Source: Clostridia bacterium (GTDB lineage: Bacteria; Bacillota; Clostridia; Oscillospirales; Acutalibacteraceae). Taken from it: a stretch of 59,659 nt of DNA. Location of the stretch: positions 1 through 59,659 of the forward strand of contig JAFVEY010000026.1 in NCBI GenBank assembly GCA_017475765.1. The letters run 5' to 3'. Shown here piece by piece: positions 1 to 9,344 of the stretch. Under the pieces are notes generated by a model that worked only from the letters and a program-made list of their open reading frames with translations, did not search any database and was not told the origin of the DNA. Positions within the stretch are counted from its first letter, which is position 1. The number at the start of each line of letters is the position of its first letter. The position numbers and the translations under genes are program-made.

Positions 1-237
1 GAAACCGTTCATCCGAGTCAGGCAAATAATCACCAGTCCTCATCTCTATGCTTTTAAGGCTCATCCTTTATCACAGACCCGACAGGTGAGGTAATTGCCT
101 CTTCCGACAGGGAAAATGAAGGTATTATATCCGCTGAATTTGATCTTGATGCAATACATGAAATGCGATTCAGCTGGGGCGTATTCAGAGACCGCCGACC
201 CGATCTTTACACACCGATCACAAAAGCAGGAAAATGA
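1..237 (+). pseudogene. C-terminal part of a nitrilase-family amidohydrolase with an in-frame stop
   Basis: Frame 1 encodes the C-terminus of a carbon-nitrogen hydrolase, probably of the N-carbamoylputrescine amidase type. It reads GSSFITDPTGEVIASSDREN, then an FDLDAI segment, then SWGVFRDRRPDLYTPI before a TGA at 235-237. The WGVFRDRRP signature is typical of the end of these enzymes. The frame is open from base 1 except for a TAA at 55-57, in a context (SLCF-stop-GSSF) where relatives usually have F-Y-G-S-S-F, so TAC or TAT to TAA is the simplest explanation. The gene begins outside the window. It may be a polyamine-pathway gene inactivated by a nonsense mutation, or the stop may be a sequencing error. 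Confidence 0.7.
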
Positions 238-241
238 TTAT

Positions 242-397
242 ACCATCTGTATTATATACCGATTATATATAATACAGATGGTAATATTTATTTTTATATC
301 ACTTATTGTGTTTACTACAATAAGTGATTTTAGAGATGTTATATACCATCAGTATAATATTCTATTGGTATTTTTATAATAAAATATACAATAGGTA
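242..397. repeat. Three tandem AT-rich hairpins
   Basis: A perfect inverted repeat has 17-bp arms at 242-258 and 266-282. A second has 12-bp arms at 298-309 and 317-328. A third, imperfect, covers about 343-397. They directly follow the broken nitrilase gene. No open frame here looks coding; the short frame overlapping it is the shadow of the nitrilase end. The arms of the first hairpin contain ATCTGTAT/ATACAGAT, like the operator at 53136-53179. The role is unknown. Confidence 0.5.
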
Positions 398-415
398 TAA
401 TTAATATGCAAAACT

Positions 416-460
416 AACGGCTCAAAAGCTTTTCAAAATCTTTTGAGCCGTTGTTTTTTT
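416..460. terminator. Bidirectional intrinsic terminator
   Basis: 12-bp stem 416-427/441-452 (AACGGCTCAAAA and its complement) with a 13-base loop, followed on the + strand by G and seven T. It can end transcripts of the nitrilase region from the left and, with a weaker T tract, the amylase gene from the right. Confidence 0.8.
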
Positions 461-474
461 ATTGCTCTTTCCTA

Positions 475-2568
475 CTATGACCCGGACGGCGAATAGGTCT
501 TTCCTGCTTCCAAAAGCTCACCCGGCTCCATCGGCGCAGGATACTGATGATTACCGCCATCGCTGAAAATAACCAAAGCGGAATTCCATTGCTTTGTCAT
601 TTGATAGGTATAGCTGCTGCCGTTTTTAGTCATAGCCTCTCCCGGCCAATCAGCATTTACCGCAACCGGCTTTACCGTTTCGTCATAGATATAAACATAA
701 ACCGTATCGCCCCATGAGGACGGCTTTTCAAAGGTTATTTCAGCACCTTCGGACGCTGTGACCGCCTTCGTAAACCAATATGTCATGGTGCTTGTGATTC
801 CTGATGAGCCTACTGCACTCAGTTTCAAAGCCGCTTCGCCGTTATCGTCAGGCTTTACATCAATCACATCGCCGTCTGTATATTCTCCGCTTTCACCGTT
901 AACGGAATAGGTTCCTTTATCAGCTCCCGACACATGGAGAGTCACCTGAACAGAATCATCCGTTATCAGAAACGAATCCGTTTCTGCCCTGACTGCCGCT
1001 GCTTCAACAGGTGCGGTATAGCCCTCATTATAAAGCACAGCAACAGAATGGGACTTGATCGTACCGCTTAGCTTTCCGCCTGACACGACAAAATCGCCGT
1101 TGACACCCGTCCTGTCAGTATAGGTTCCGTCAGCAAGACTTGTTTCCGCATTGATATTTCCGTCACTTTTGGCACCGCTCACCAGCACAGCACCCTTTGT
1201 ACCTCTTGCAATCATCAGAAGATTGTTTTTCAGCTCCGCATCGGGATTTGTCATTTCCGTATCCTCGCCTGTCATTGCATTTCTGAAATGATTAACGGCT
1301 GTTACTGACGGATCCTTATACAGATCACTTCCCGCAGCGCCTATTCTGTTCATGCCCCATTGATTATCCTGTGACGCTCCGTAAGGGCGGTCAAAAAACA
1401 GAGGAGTTCCCTTGCCGTTTGCCGCAATGACTGCCCAGCCGAGAATAATTTCCTCGTCCGTATATTTAAGTGAGCTGGAATCAGTATAAGTATCATGAGA
1501 TTCAACCCATGTTACAACATTGTTGCTGCCTCCCACCTTGAAATCATCAAGACTTGACGCCTTGAATTTTCCTGTATCAAGGCAGGCACGAACAGACGAG
1601 CCGTAAGAGCTTGCGGTGGTATGTCCGATAGCTTTGATATAATCTTCGATCCTTTCACCCGAACCCTGAAGCACCTCTCCGTAATTGAATATAGAATCGG
1701 CATTGTCGGTTTTTGTCGTTACCTGTTCCCAGAAATTATTCGGCAGGCTGCTGTCCTCCTGCGGGTCATCGGGCAAGCCAATATGCTTCGCTGTATCATA
1801 TCTGAATCCGTCCGCACCATCAGCGATCAGCTTGTTCAGATAGCTGATAAAATATTCCTGAAATTGCGGATTTTCGGTATTGACATCGGGCAGCCCTGTC
1901 AGGGAGTAAGTCGTACATTCCAATCTGTCGCTGTAATTGTTGATACCCTTATCGGCATTTTTATGATAGAGTTTATCCTCTCCCCCAACTGCATCTATGA
2001 AGCTCTGCAAAACTGCACTTTTGTCAGCAGCCGTATGATTCGGCACGACATCTACAATGATCTTGATACCGTATTGATCGGCCTCCTCGCACATTGCCTT
2101 GAATTCGTCCTCTGTTCCGAGCTGATAGTTGCCGATCGTCCAATCTGTCGGCTGATACTGATAATACCATTTGCCTTTGCCCATCAGCTGCATTCCGCCG
2201 TCTCCGCCCTCAATCACCGCATTAGCCGGAGATGTCTGTATGCTTGTGTAGCCTGCTGCCGCAATATCGCCCATACTTTCTTTAATAGTGTTAAAATCCC
2301 AGCACCAGGCATGAAGAATGACTCCGTCCTCGATATTGTCAGCAAGATGAAAATCCGGATTTTCCGCAGCTGTACTGCTGTTGTTTCCGTCCGGCTGAGC
2401 TGTCTCCGCCGAGCTGCCCTCTGAGATGCCGCCGGAACATCCCGACATTAGTGCTGCCGGTGATAATGCAAGTGCAAGCGTAAGTGTCAGAGACGAAATT
2501 TTTCGTTTATTTATTATGATATCCTCCGTTAAGTGATACATTAATTTTATTATACACTTTACAGCCAT
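475..2568 (-). CDS. Alpha-amylase lipoprotein (GH13) with C-terminal CBM26-like starch-binding module
   Basis: Hydrolyses alpha-1,4 links of starch at the cell surface. The N-terminus is a lipoprotein signal (KRKISS, hydrophobic stretch, LMSGC lipobox with Cys44). The GH13 barrel motifs are present: DVVPNH near residue 173, GFRYDTAKH with nucleophile Asp258, NYGEVL with acid Glu298, and ESHD with Asp359. The C-terminal region from about 600 (VYVYIYDE, NADWPGEAM, VIFSDGG, QYPAP) resembles CBM26. Length about 680 fits a GH13_28-type bacterial amylase with an added module. The start is uncertain. The two upstream ATGs (2568, 2541) lack a ribosome site, whereas a good GGAGG at 2523-2527 precedes ATA codons at 2517 and 2514, exactly where MNKRKISS would begin. 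A TATAAT at 2549-2554 on this strand also lies inside the longer frame. It is divergent from the HAD gene. Confidence 0.9.
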   Translation of the reverse strand: MAVKCIIKLMYHLTEDIIINKRKISSLTLTLALALSPAALMSGCSGGISEGSSAETAQPDGNNSSTAAENPDFHLADNIEDGVILHAWCWDFNTIKESMGDIAAAGYTSIQTSPANAVIEGGDGGMQLMGKGKWYYQYQPTDWTIGNYQLGTEDEFKAMCEEADQYGIKIIVDVVPNHTAADKSAVLQSFIDAVGGEDKLYHKNADKGINNYSDRLECTTYSLTGLPDVNTENPQFQEYFISYLNKLIADGADGFRYDTAKHIGLPDDPQEDSSLPNNFWEQVTTKTDNADSIFNYGEVLQGSGERIEDYIKAIGHTTASSYGSSVRACLDTGKFKASSLDDFKVGGSNNVVTWVESHDTYTDSSSLKYTDEEIILGWAVIAANGKGTPLFFDRPYGASQDNQWGMNRIGAAGSDLYKDPSVTAVNHFRNAMTGEDTEMTNPDAELKNNLLMIARGTKGAVLVSGAKSDGNINAETSLADGTYTDRTGVNGDFVVSGGKLSGTIKSHSVAVLYNEGYTAPVEAAAVRAETDSFLITDDSVQVTLHVSGADKGTYSVNGESGEYTDGDVIDVKPDDNGEAALKLSAVGSSGITSTMTYWFTKAVTASEGAEITFEKPSSWGDTVYVYIYDETVKPVAVNADWPGEAMTKNGSSYTYQMTKQWNSALVIFSDGGNHQYPAPMEPGELLEAGKTYSPSGS

Positions 2569-2668
2569 TTTTTAAATACCTTTTATCGAAAATAATTACA
2601 ATTTTACTGTAAAAATTCTGTTATATGATTTTATTTATCCATACAGCAGTAATAATGCAGTAATAATA

Positions 2669-2697
2669 TTGACAAAAGTTTAACAATATGCTAAAAT
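2669..2697 (+). promoter_or_regulatory. Sigma-A promoter of the HAD gene
   Basis: TTGACA at 2669-2674, 17-bp spacer, TAAAAT at 2692-2697, followed by AAAGGAG just before the ATG at 2725. The 156-bp intergenic region serves this gene and the divergent amylase. Confidence 0.75.
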
Positions 2698-2724
2698 AAG
2701 CACCAAAGGAAAGGAGAAATCGAC

Positions 2725-3561
2725 ATGGATTATAAGATCATCGCTTTGGATATTGACGGAACTCTGACAAACTCGGATAAGATCATCACCGCTGAAACTC
2801 AGGAAAAGCTCATCGAATTTCAGAAAAACGGCGGAAAACTGATACTTGCTTCGGGCAGACCTACGATGGGCATTGTTCCCCATGCGCAGACACTTCGCCT
2901 TAAGGAATTCGGCGGATACATACTTGCCTATAACGGCGGCTGTGTGATCGACTGCAGCAGCGGCAAGATCGTATTTCAGGATAAGCTCCCCCTTTCCGTT
3001 GTTCCGGAAATATGCGATGTGATCAAAAACTATCCTGTCGGAATCAATACTTATGAAGGAAAGAATATCATTGTCGGCAACGACCTCAACAAATATACAA
3101 GGCTGGAAGCAAAAATAAACGGTATGGACATTCAATTTGTCGAAAATTTTACTGAATATGTCAACTTCGACATCAACAAGCTGCTGCTTCAGGGTGAACC
3201 TGAATATATACTGGAGCTTGAAAAGATCCTTTCTGAAAAATATAAAGGTCAGCTCGGTGTATTCAAATCAGAAGCATTTTTCCTTGAGATCGTTCCCAGC
3301 GGCATCGACAAGGCGATGTCTATTGACAGGCTTCTTAAGCTCATCGGCATAAAAACCGAGGAATGTATTGCCTGCGGAGACGGCTTCAATGATATATCCA
3401 TGATAAAATATGCCGGGTTGGGAGTTGCCATGTCAAATGCAAAAGAGCCTGTGAAGGAAGCTGCCGACTATATTACCCTCTCCAACGATGAGGACGGTAT
3501 CGCCCATCTTATCATGCACATCAGCAAGTCCCACAAAAACTCACCAATTCATGCAAGATAA
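2725..3561 (+). CDS. Cof-type HAD-IIB family phosphatase
   Basis: Cytoplasmic haloacid-dehalogenase phosphatase, probably acting on sugar or cofactor phosphates; the substrate cannot be read from sequence. Motif I is DIDGTLT with nucleophile Asp at residue 8, motif II is in LILASGRP, Lys195 of the GIDKA segment is motif III, and CGDGFNDISM (about 217-226) is motif IV. The C2-type cap lies between motifs II and III. The 278-aa length is normal for Cof/YidA proteins. AAAGGAG precedes the ATG at normal spacing. It runs head-on to replication and is a single-gene unit, with its own promoter and a terminator at 3571-3619. Confidence 0.9.
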   Translation: MDYKIIALDIDGTLTNSDKIITAETQEKLIEFQKNGGKLILASGRPTMGIVPHAQTLRLKEFGGYILAYNGGCVIDCSSGKIVFQDKLPLSVVPEICDVIKNYPVGINTYEGKNIIVGNDLNKYTRLEAKINGMDIQFVENFTEYVNFDINKLLLQGEPEYILELEKILSEKYKGQLGVFKSEAFFLEIVPSGIDKAMSIDRLLKLIGIKTEECIACGDGFNDISMIKYAGLGVAMSNAKEPVKEAADYITLSNDEDGIAHLIMHISKSHKNSPIHAR

Positions 3562-3570
3562 AAAGTATGT

Positions 3571-3619
3571 AACCCCCTTACTGCTGTCGGAATTTCAGCC
3601 GCAGCGGTGAGGGGGTTTT
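3571..3619 (+). terminator. Intrinsic terminator after the HAD gene
   Basis: An imperfect hairpin starting AACCCCCT and ending AGGGGGTTTT, with CTGCTG/GCAGCGG pairing in the upper stem. Confidence 0.75.
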
Positions 3620-3667
3620 GCTAAAGTCTGATTTATCAGACAGGAATTTTTCGCAGCAAAAAATCTG

Positions 3668-3696
3668 ATGACAAGCTATTTCATTTATGCTACAAT
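3668..3696 (+). promoter_or_regulatory. Promoter of the DUF4132 two-gene unit
   Basis: ATGACA at 3668-3673, 17-bp spacer, TACAAT at 3691-3696. A short palindrome, GTCTGA/TCAGAC, lies upstream at 3626-3641. Confidence 0.55.
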
Positions 3697-3733
3697 ATTA
3701 TCAGAAAAATTGATAACCTGATAAGGAGGAGCT

Positions 3734-4156
3734 ATGATCAATCTGAATGTAAATGTAAAATCAGTTTCAAACAGGCAGAACAGGATAAAAACCGTCATTA
3801 TCCCTTATGATGAAAACATTGACGATGTCAGAGGACTGATTGAAGCAACCGTCAGATTCTGTGTGGACGGATATAATGAACGCAGAGAAAATTCCGAACT
3901 GCTGAAAACACTCTCCGGCATTGAAATAGAGGATAAAGCCTCTCAGGGAAAGGTTTCATTCGGCGTCAATTACGGAGAGAAAAATGCCGATCCTGTCAAA
4001 GCGGCTAAAGACGCACTTGAAGCCTTTTCGGACGGTATCGTTGTCATTTTCGCTGACGAGGAAAAATTGGAGCATCCTGACGATAAAATTGAAATCAAAA
4101 AAATACAGAGTCTGACATTTATCAAGCTGACAATGCTTGCAGGCAGAATGTGGTAA
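3734..4156 (+). CDS. Small conserved-type protein upstream of the DUF4132 gene
   Basis: A 140-aa soluble protein of no family I recognise. AAGGAGG lies just before the ATG. It has no signal peptide or membrane segment. The N-terminus is polar and beta-like (INLNVNVKSV), followed by charged helical stretches. The segment VKAAKDALEAFSDGIVVIFADEEKLEHPDDKIEIKKIQSLTFIKL suggests a compact alpha/beta fold. The next gene starts 12 bases downstream with its own AAAGGAG, so the two are surely co-transcribed and probably act together. The acidic middle suggests a protein partner more than a nucleic-acid binder; that is inference only. Confidence 0.75.
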   Translation: MINLNVNVKSVSNRQNRIKTVIIPYDENIDDVRGLIEATVRFCVDGYNERRENSELLKTLSGIEIEDKASQGKVSFGVNYGEKNADPVKAAKDALEAFSDGIVVIFADEEKLEHPDDKIEIKKIQSLTFIKLTMLAGRMW

Positions 4157-4168
4157 AGGAGAATCAAA

Positions 4169-7100
4169 ATGGCAAGAGAATTTTACAATAAATTAATTGA
4201 ATTCGATTTTGAATTCAGTAAAGCACATGACAAAGAAATCTGTGCTATGTCCGATGATGAAAAACAGCTTTTCAATCATCTTATCACAGACAGATATCAC
4301 TATTCTTACGATATAAAATATCCTGTCGATATTGAGAAAAAACAGATCAAAAGTCTTTCAAACTTTTTCCGTCACAAATATTCCAAAGCGATCCATCTGA
4401 TGGTTCCTGCGGAGTTTATTGACGATTTTTATTATATACTTGAAAAGTTCAATCAGTTCCAGTATTCCCAGAGTTACAGCAGAAGAAGCTTCAGAAGCCC
4501 TGATTACTCACCGTTTGTAAACAGAGCCTTTGACCTTATGTATGCTTATTATCTTACAAGATTCAGAGGAACAGATATCAATGATATGGGGAAATATGTT
4601 TCCGAAAGGGACAACGAATTTTCTTCCGCACTAAGAAATTCCTATACATACGATGCTGATTCATATATTATCGCCGCAAGAATTGATAAAGGGGATAATA
4701 ATGTTATCAATATGATCAAGGAAATGATAACCAACGAAAACAACACCGAGATACTTACACCTCACGTGATTCGTGCCGTCATCCGAAGCGATAATGAAGA
4801 GCTTCACGAGCTGATGTGCAAACTCCTTGTTGCGGCAAGACTTTCCGAAGGACTCAGGCAGGCTATCTGCGAAAATGCGGACTGCGGAACAGCCGGGGCT
4901 TTCAAAAAACTGGTAAAGACCATCGAGGAAAATAATCTCGTACGCTTCTCTTCCATCAAAAGGGCAATAGGAACATGGACAGGTCTTGCAAGGTATGAGG
5001 ATCCCGACCGCCTTGCGGAAAAGATCCTGAGCGATATTCCCTATGTTCTTGAAAGCCGTGAAAATGCGGTGGAATATATTAAAACATCCGATGCTGTGCA
5101 TATTTATATGGGACTTTGGGGACTCGGCTTTTATGATATCGGGGATGCACTTGACGTGATTTTAAATCTTGCCGGCTGTCCCGAAAAGTATGACAAAAAA
5201 GATATGCGTCCGGAGCTGAAAGCCTTATTTGCAAAAAGTGACGGCGAAGCGGAATTTCAGGCAAGCGAAATACAGCTTCTGACCATCGGTTATTTCTGCA
5301 TAGGTCTTGAATATCCGGATGTTACGACTTTGATAACGCTTTCGGTTGTCGAGAACTTCCCCGAAAGCTATAAGCTGTTTTCTGTATATGACAGCTTTTA
5401 TCTGTACAGAAATTTCGATGAGAAAACAAGCACCTCTATGATAAGGGATATGCACCAGGATAAGGCACTTGCGGCAAAACACTATGAAATCATGAAAAAT
5501 ATGTGTGAACTTATGCCGAAAAAGAAGGTTATGTATGATCCCATGCTTTTCCCGTGGAACAGCAGCGGCACATCCACAAGCGTCATGTTAAGCGCTATGC
5601 TTGATTGTGCCTGTATACTTGATGATGACGAAAAGGTGGATGATATCTGCGGCAGGATCAATGAATTTGATGTCAACCACCGCTGGAATGCTGTCGGTAT
5701 AATAGGCGAAAGAAGAAATACCCCCAGACAAAGAGAGGTACTGATCAGAGCTGCCGCCGATAGGGAAAGCTATACCAGAAAAACCGCCATTGAAATAATG
5801 GAAAAGATTGAATTGGAAGAAAGCGATTACGAGGTTCTGGAGGGTTTTGCAAAATATAAAACAGCCGATCTCAGAGAGGGCATCATCAAGCTGATCAAAA
5901 ATCGTGATGCAGACGGACTCCATACAAGTATTATGCGAATGTTGCAGTCAAAAGATGAAAATATCCGCCTTGCCGCACTTGACCTGCTGCTGTTTGGCCT
6001 GTCACAGTACAAGGATAAGGACTTTGCCGAGGCAAAATCAGCCGCTTCTGCCATAGAATCACCGAGTGACCGTGAGCAGATACTCATCAATGAAATTATT
6101 GGTTCAGCAGAAAAAGAAGCAATAAGCGCTGAAAACGGTTACGGTCTTTATGACCCGAAAACCCGTCTGGAACCGGCAGATTTCAAGCCGGACGTAAGTG
6201 TTATCCGCAATTTCTTTAATGTCACAAGGGAAGAGATCACGGAAATGCACCTCGGTCTGATGAAGATGATCGACGAGAATGCGAATGTTGAATATAAGGA
6301 TGATCGGGGCGAAGAGAGAATTTTAGGCAACTTCGGTGCATTATATCACCAATGGATCCATCATGATGAAGATCAAACACTTCGTGATTTAATACCGCTG
6401 ACTGAAATATGGGACAGATTCTATCAGGAAGTCGTAAAAACGCCGCAGCGTTTTATCGCACTAAAATTGGAAAAGCATGAACGCAATGAGCAGGATCTGA
6501 CCCCTGATGCCCGGAAGCTGTTACAGAAAAACAGGAAAATGCTGTTCGGTGAGCTTGCAGATTATAATTATGCCGAAGAACTCGGCAAAAAGGATGAACG
6601 ATTTACCAATTCTGAGTATTACTCCATGCGCCATGATATCTTTTTCTATATTGAAAAGCAGTTTGATATAAAATTTCCTCTTCATGTTCTCCAGCATCTT
6701 GCGGCATATATTGCAAAAGAATTGTCCGAAGAGGAGCTTTGGCTTGAACGGCAGAAAAAAGAAGAGTCGAGATATTATTTTTGGGGTGATCAACGCTATT
6801 GCTTCCGCAATACTGCTATCGTCCAGGATATGATCAATGAACTTCGGGGAAGAATCAATGAGGATTTTGAAACCAATTTCCATATCTTACATGAGCTGTC
6901 TGTAAGGATAGACAAACTCAGACATTATGAAAACGGTGATATAAGATATTTCTCTTCCGGTTCTGAAATACCGGTCGAATATTATCTGAAAGCATACAGG
7001 CTCGGCATCATAAGCAAGGACACGGTTTTGAAAACGATGTTTGAAACCTTCGGCATTGAGGATGCCATAAGGAATCTCAATCAGTTTGTTGAACTGCGGC

Positions 7101-9334
7101 AATATAATCAATATAACGCAATCATCGTAAATTTGCTTGCCGAGGAAGGAAAAAAACTGAATGACGACAATACCATCCCGACAGACAGCCGGCTTTATCA
7201 GAACGGCAATATGTTCGCACAGACCATACTCGACAAAATACTGGATGTTGAGTTAAAGCGTGGCGACAGCGAAACAGTATTTTCAGGCGTTATCAAGCGC
7301 ATTGACAGGATCTTCGGTATGGACAGGCTTATGGAAATTCTGAAAGCCATCGGCAATGACACCATCAGCCGTGCTTCCTATTATTACGGAAACAATATGT
7401 CGAAAAAGGATTCTCTCAGCCATCTCCTGAATGTATGCTATCCTGCTGCTGATGATAATGCACAGAAGCTGGCAGAATATCTGAAAAAATCCAAAATTAA
7501 AAATGACAGACTGATTGAGGTTGCCATGTTTGCGCCGCAGTGGATAGACATCATTCAAGATTATCTGCAAATAGACGGTATGAAATCGGGCTGCTATTAC
7601 TTTATGGCACATACTGCCGATCACATAGACAACAAGCGTGAAGCAATCATTGCCAAATATACCCCGCTTACAAAAGAAGAGCTTAACGGCGGCTGCTTTG
7701 ATATCAATTGGTTCAGGGAAGCCTACGAAATTCTCGGAGAAAAAATGTTTGACAAGCTCTACAAAAGTGCAAAGTATATCTCCTCCAGCAATATGCACAC
7801 AAGAGCAAGAAAATATGCAGACGCTGCTCTCGGAAAAATGGATATTGCCGAGACAGAAGCCGCCATTGAAGATAAGCGCAATAAAGACCTTCTTATGAGC
7901 CTTGCCATTATCCCTTCAAAGAATCAGGAGGATATTCTACAAAGATACGAATTTATTCAGAAATTCCTCAAGGAAAGCAAACAATTCGGCGCACAGCGCC
8001 GTGCAAGCGAAGGCTCTGCCGCACAGTTTGCGCTGAAAAATCTTGCCGTCACAGCCGGATATTCCGATGAAACAAGGCTTACCCTTTCGATGGAAACGGA
8101 ACTTGTAAAGGGAAATCAGAAATATTTCTCCCCGAACAGGATAGGCGAATATGATGTCATGATAGAAATTGATATCAGCGGCAAGGCGTCAATGAAATTT
8201 GAAAAGGGCGGAAAAGTCCTGAAATCTGCACCTGCCGCCATCAAAAAGAACGAGGAATTCATTGAGATAAAGAGCTTCTGCGACAAGCTCAGACAACAAT
8301 ACAGCAGAACTGTTAAAATGCTGGAGCTTGCCATGGAGGAAAGAGATACCTTCCGCTTCGGAGAGCTTCTTATGCTTTGCGAAAACCCCGTTACAAAAGC
8401 CATTGTTGAAAATCTCGTCTTTGTTTCTGCTGACGGCGAATGGATCAGCGGATCAATCGCAAACGGCAGTATTGTTGACCAGAACGGTGAAGCTCATTAT
8501 CCTGACAATGATTTTATGCTTCGAGTGGCTCATCCGTATGATCTGTACAAGCATCAGGTATGGGCACAGTATCAGCAGAGATTTCTGGAGCTTGGCGAAA
8601 GGGAAGGCAGAAAACAGCCGTTCAGACAGATATTCCGTGAGCTTTATGTCAAGCTGTCTGAGGAGCTTGACAAGGATAAATCGCTGATGTTTGCCGGCAA
8701 TCAGATACAGACCATGAGAACAGTTGGCGCACTCAAAAACCGCCGCTGGGTGGCAGACTATGAGGACGGACTGCAGAAGGTTTATTATAAGGATAATATC
8801 ATTGCAGGAATCTATGCCGTTGCGGACTGGTTCTCGCCGAGCGATATCGAAGCGCCGACATTGGAGGGCGTTACCTTTGCCGACAGAAAAACCTATCAGT
8901 CGCTGAAAATCGGAGACATTCCTGACATACTCTATTCCGAAGTAATGCGTGATGTTGACCTTGCTGTCAGCGTTGCACACGCTGGAGGAGTCGATCCCGA
9001 AACAAGCCATTCTACGGTTGAGATGCGCAAAGTCATTCTTGCATTCAACCTTAAGCTGTTCGGCATCAAAAATGTCACGCTTGAAAAGAATCATGCTTTG
9101 ATTGACGGAAAGCACGGCAAATATACCATTCATCTCGGCAGCGGAGTGATCCATAAGACAGGTGGTCATCAGATCAATGTCGTTTCTGTTTCGGACGGAA
9201 AGAAAAGCAAACTATTCCTTCCGTTCATTGACGAGGATCCGAAAACCGCTGAGATCATGACAAAGGTTCTTACCTTTGCACAGGATGATAAAATCAAAGA
9301 TCCCTATATCATGGATCAGATAAAACAAATCTGA
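4169..9334 (+). CDS. Giant DUF4132 (YehI/MolR-like) protein
   Basis: 1721-aa cytoplasmic protein without signal peptide or membrane segments. The N-terminal two thirds is almost all helical and shows HEAT-like repeats (for example about 520-620, with pairs such as RQREVLIRAAADRESYTRKT). Around residues 1484-1572 is the DUF4132 signature (FRQIFRELY, GNQIQTMRTVGALKNRRW, DWFSPSDIEAPTLEGV). The last 100 residues (ILAFNLKLFG, HLGSGVIHKTGGHQIN, LFLPFIDEDPKTAEIMTKVL) match the C-terminal DUF7737-type domain seen in these proteins. No WGR domain is visible, unlike MolR. Function is unknown in the whole family. It follows the 140-aa gene by 12 bases (AAAGGAG before the ATG) and reads against the direction of replication. 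Confidence 0.85.
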   Translation: MAREFYNKLIEFDFEFSKAHDKEICAMSDDEKQLFNHLITDRYHYSYDIKYPVDIEKKQIKSLSNFFRHKYSKAIHLMVPAEFIDDFYYILEKFNQFQYSQSYSRRSFRSPDYSPFVNRAFDLMYAYYLTRFRGTDINDMGKYVSERDNEFSSALRNSYTYDADSYIIAARIDKGDNNVINMIKEMITNENNTEILTPHVIRAVIRSDNEELHELMCKLLVAARLSEGLRQAICENADCGTAGAFKKLVKTIEENNLVRFSSIKRAIGTWTGLARYEDPDRLAEKILSDIPYVLESRENAVEYIKTSDAVHIYMGLWGLGFYDIGDALDVILNLAGCPEKYDKKDMRPELKALFAKSDGEAEFQASEIQLLTIGYFCIGLEYPDVTTLITLSVVENFPESYKLFSVYDSFYLYRNFDEKTSTSMIRDMHQDKALAAKHYEIMKNMCELMPKKKVMYDPMLFPWNSSGTSTSVMLSAMLDCACILDDDEKVDDICGRINEFDVNHRWNAVGIIGERRNTPRQREVLIRAAADRESYTRKTAIEIMEKIELEESDYEVLEGFAKYKTADLREGIIKLIKNRDADGLHTSIMRMLQSKDENIRLAALDLLLFGLSQYKDKDFAEAKSAASAIESPSDREQILINEIIGSAEKEAISAENGYGLYDPKTRLEPADFKPDVSVIRNFFNVTREEITEMHLGLMKMIDENANVEYKDDRGEERILGNFGALYHQWIHHDEDQTLRDLIPLTEIWDRFYQEVVKTPQRFIALKLEKHERNEQDLTPDARKLLQKNRKMLFGELADYNYAEELGKKDERFTNSEYYSMRHDIFFYIEKQFDIKFPLHVLQHLAAYIAKELSEEELWLERQKKEESRYYFWGDQRYCFRNTAIVQDMINELRGRINEDFETNFHILHELSVRIDKLRHYENGDIRYFSSGSEIPVEYYLKAYRLGIISKDTVLKTMFETFGIEDAIRNLNQFVELRQYNQYNAIIVNLLAEEGKKLNDDNTIPTDSRLYQNGNMFAQTILDKILDVELKRGDSETVFSGVIKRIDRIFGMDRLMEILKAIGNDTISRASYYYGNNMSKKDSLSHLLNVCYPAADDNAQKLAEYLKKSKIKNDRLIEVAMFAPQWIDIIQDYLQIDGMKSGCYYFMAHTADHIDNKREAIIAKYTPLTKEELNGGCFDINWFREAYEILGEKMFDKLYKSAKYISSSNMHTRARKYADAALGKMDIAETEAAIEDKRNKDLLMSLAIIPSKNQEDILQRYEFIQKFLKESKQFGAQRRASEGSAAQFALKNLAVTAGYSDETRLTLSMETELVKGNQKYFSPNRIGEYDVMIEIDISGKASMKFEKGGKVLKSAPAAIKKNEEFIEIKSFCDKLRQQYSRTVKMLELAMEERDTFRFGELLMLCENPVTKAIVENLVFVSADGEWISGSIANGSIVDQNGEAHYPDNDFMLRVAHPYDLYKHQVWAQYQQRFLELGEREGRKQPFRQIFRELYVKLSEELDKDKSLMFAGNQIQTMRTVGALKNRRWVADYEDGLQKVYYKDNIIAGIYAVADWFSPSDIEAPTLEGVTFADRKTYQSLKIGDIPDILYSEVMRDVDLAVSVAHAGGVDPETSHSTVEMRKVILAFNLKLFGIKNVTLEKNHALIDGKHGKYTIHLGSGVIHKTGGHQINVVSVSDGKKSKLFLPFIDEDPKTAEIMTKVLTFAQDDKIKDPYIMDQIKQI

Positions 9335-9344
9335 AAAAATAATC

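Noticed and set aside
95-379. 94-codon plus-strand frame at the left edge
   Set aside because: Shifted frame over the nitrilase end and hairpins; sequence looks non-coding.
1621-2424. Long open frame on the plus strand (267 codons) inside the amylase gene
   Set aside because: Antisense shadow of a clear GH13 gene; no SD and no recognisable protein pattern.
8453-9169. 238-codon minus-strand frame inside the DUF4132 gene
   Set aside because: Antisense to a conserved-domain region; composition is that of a shadow frame.
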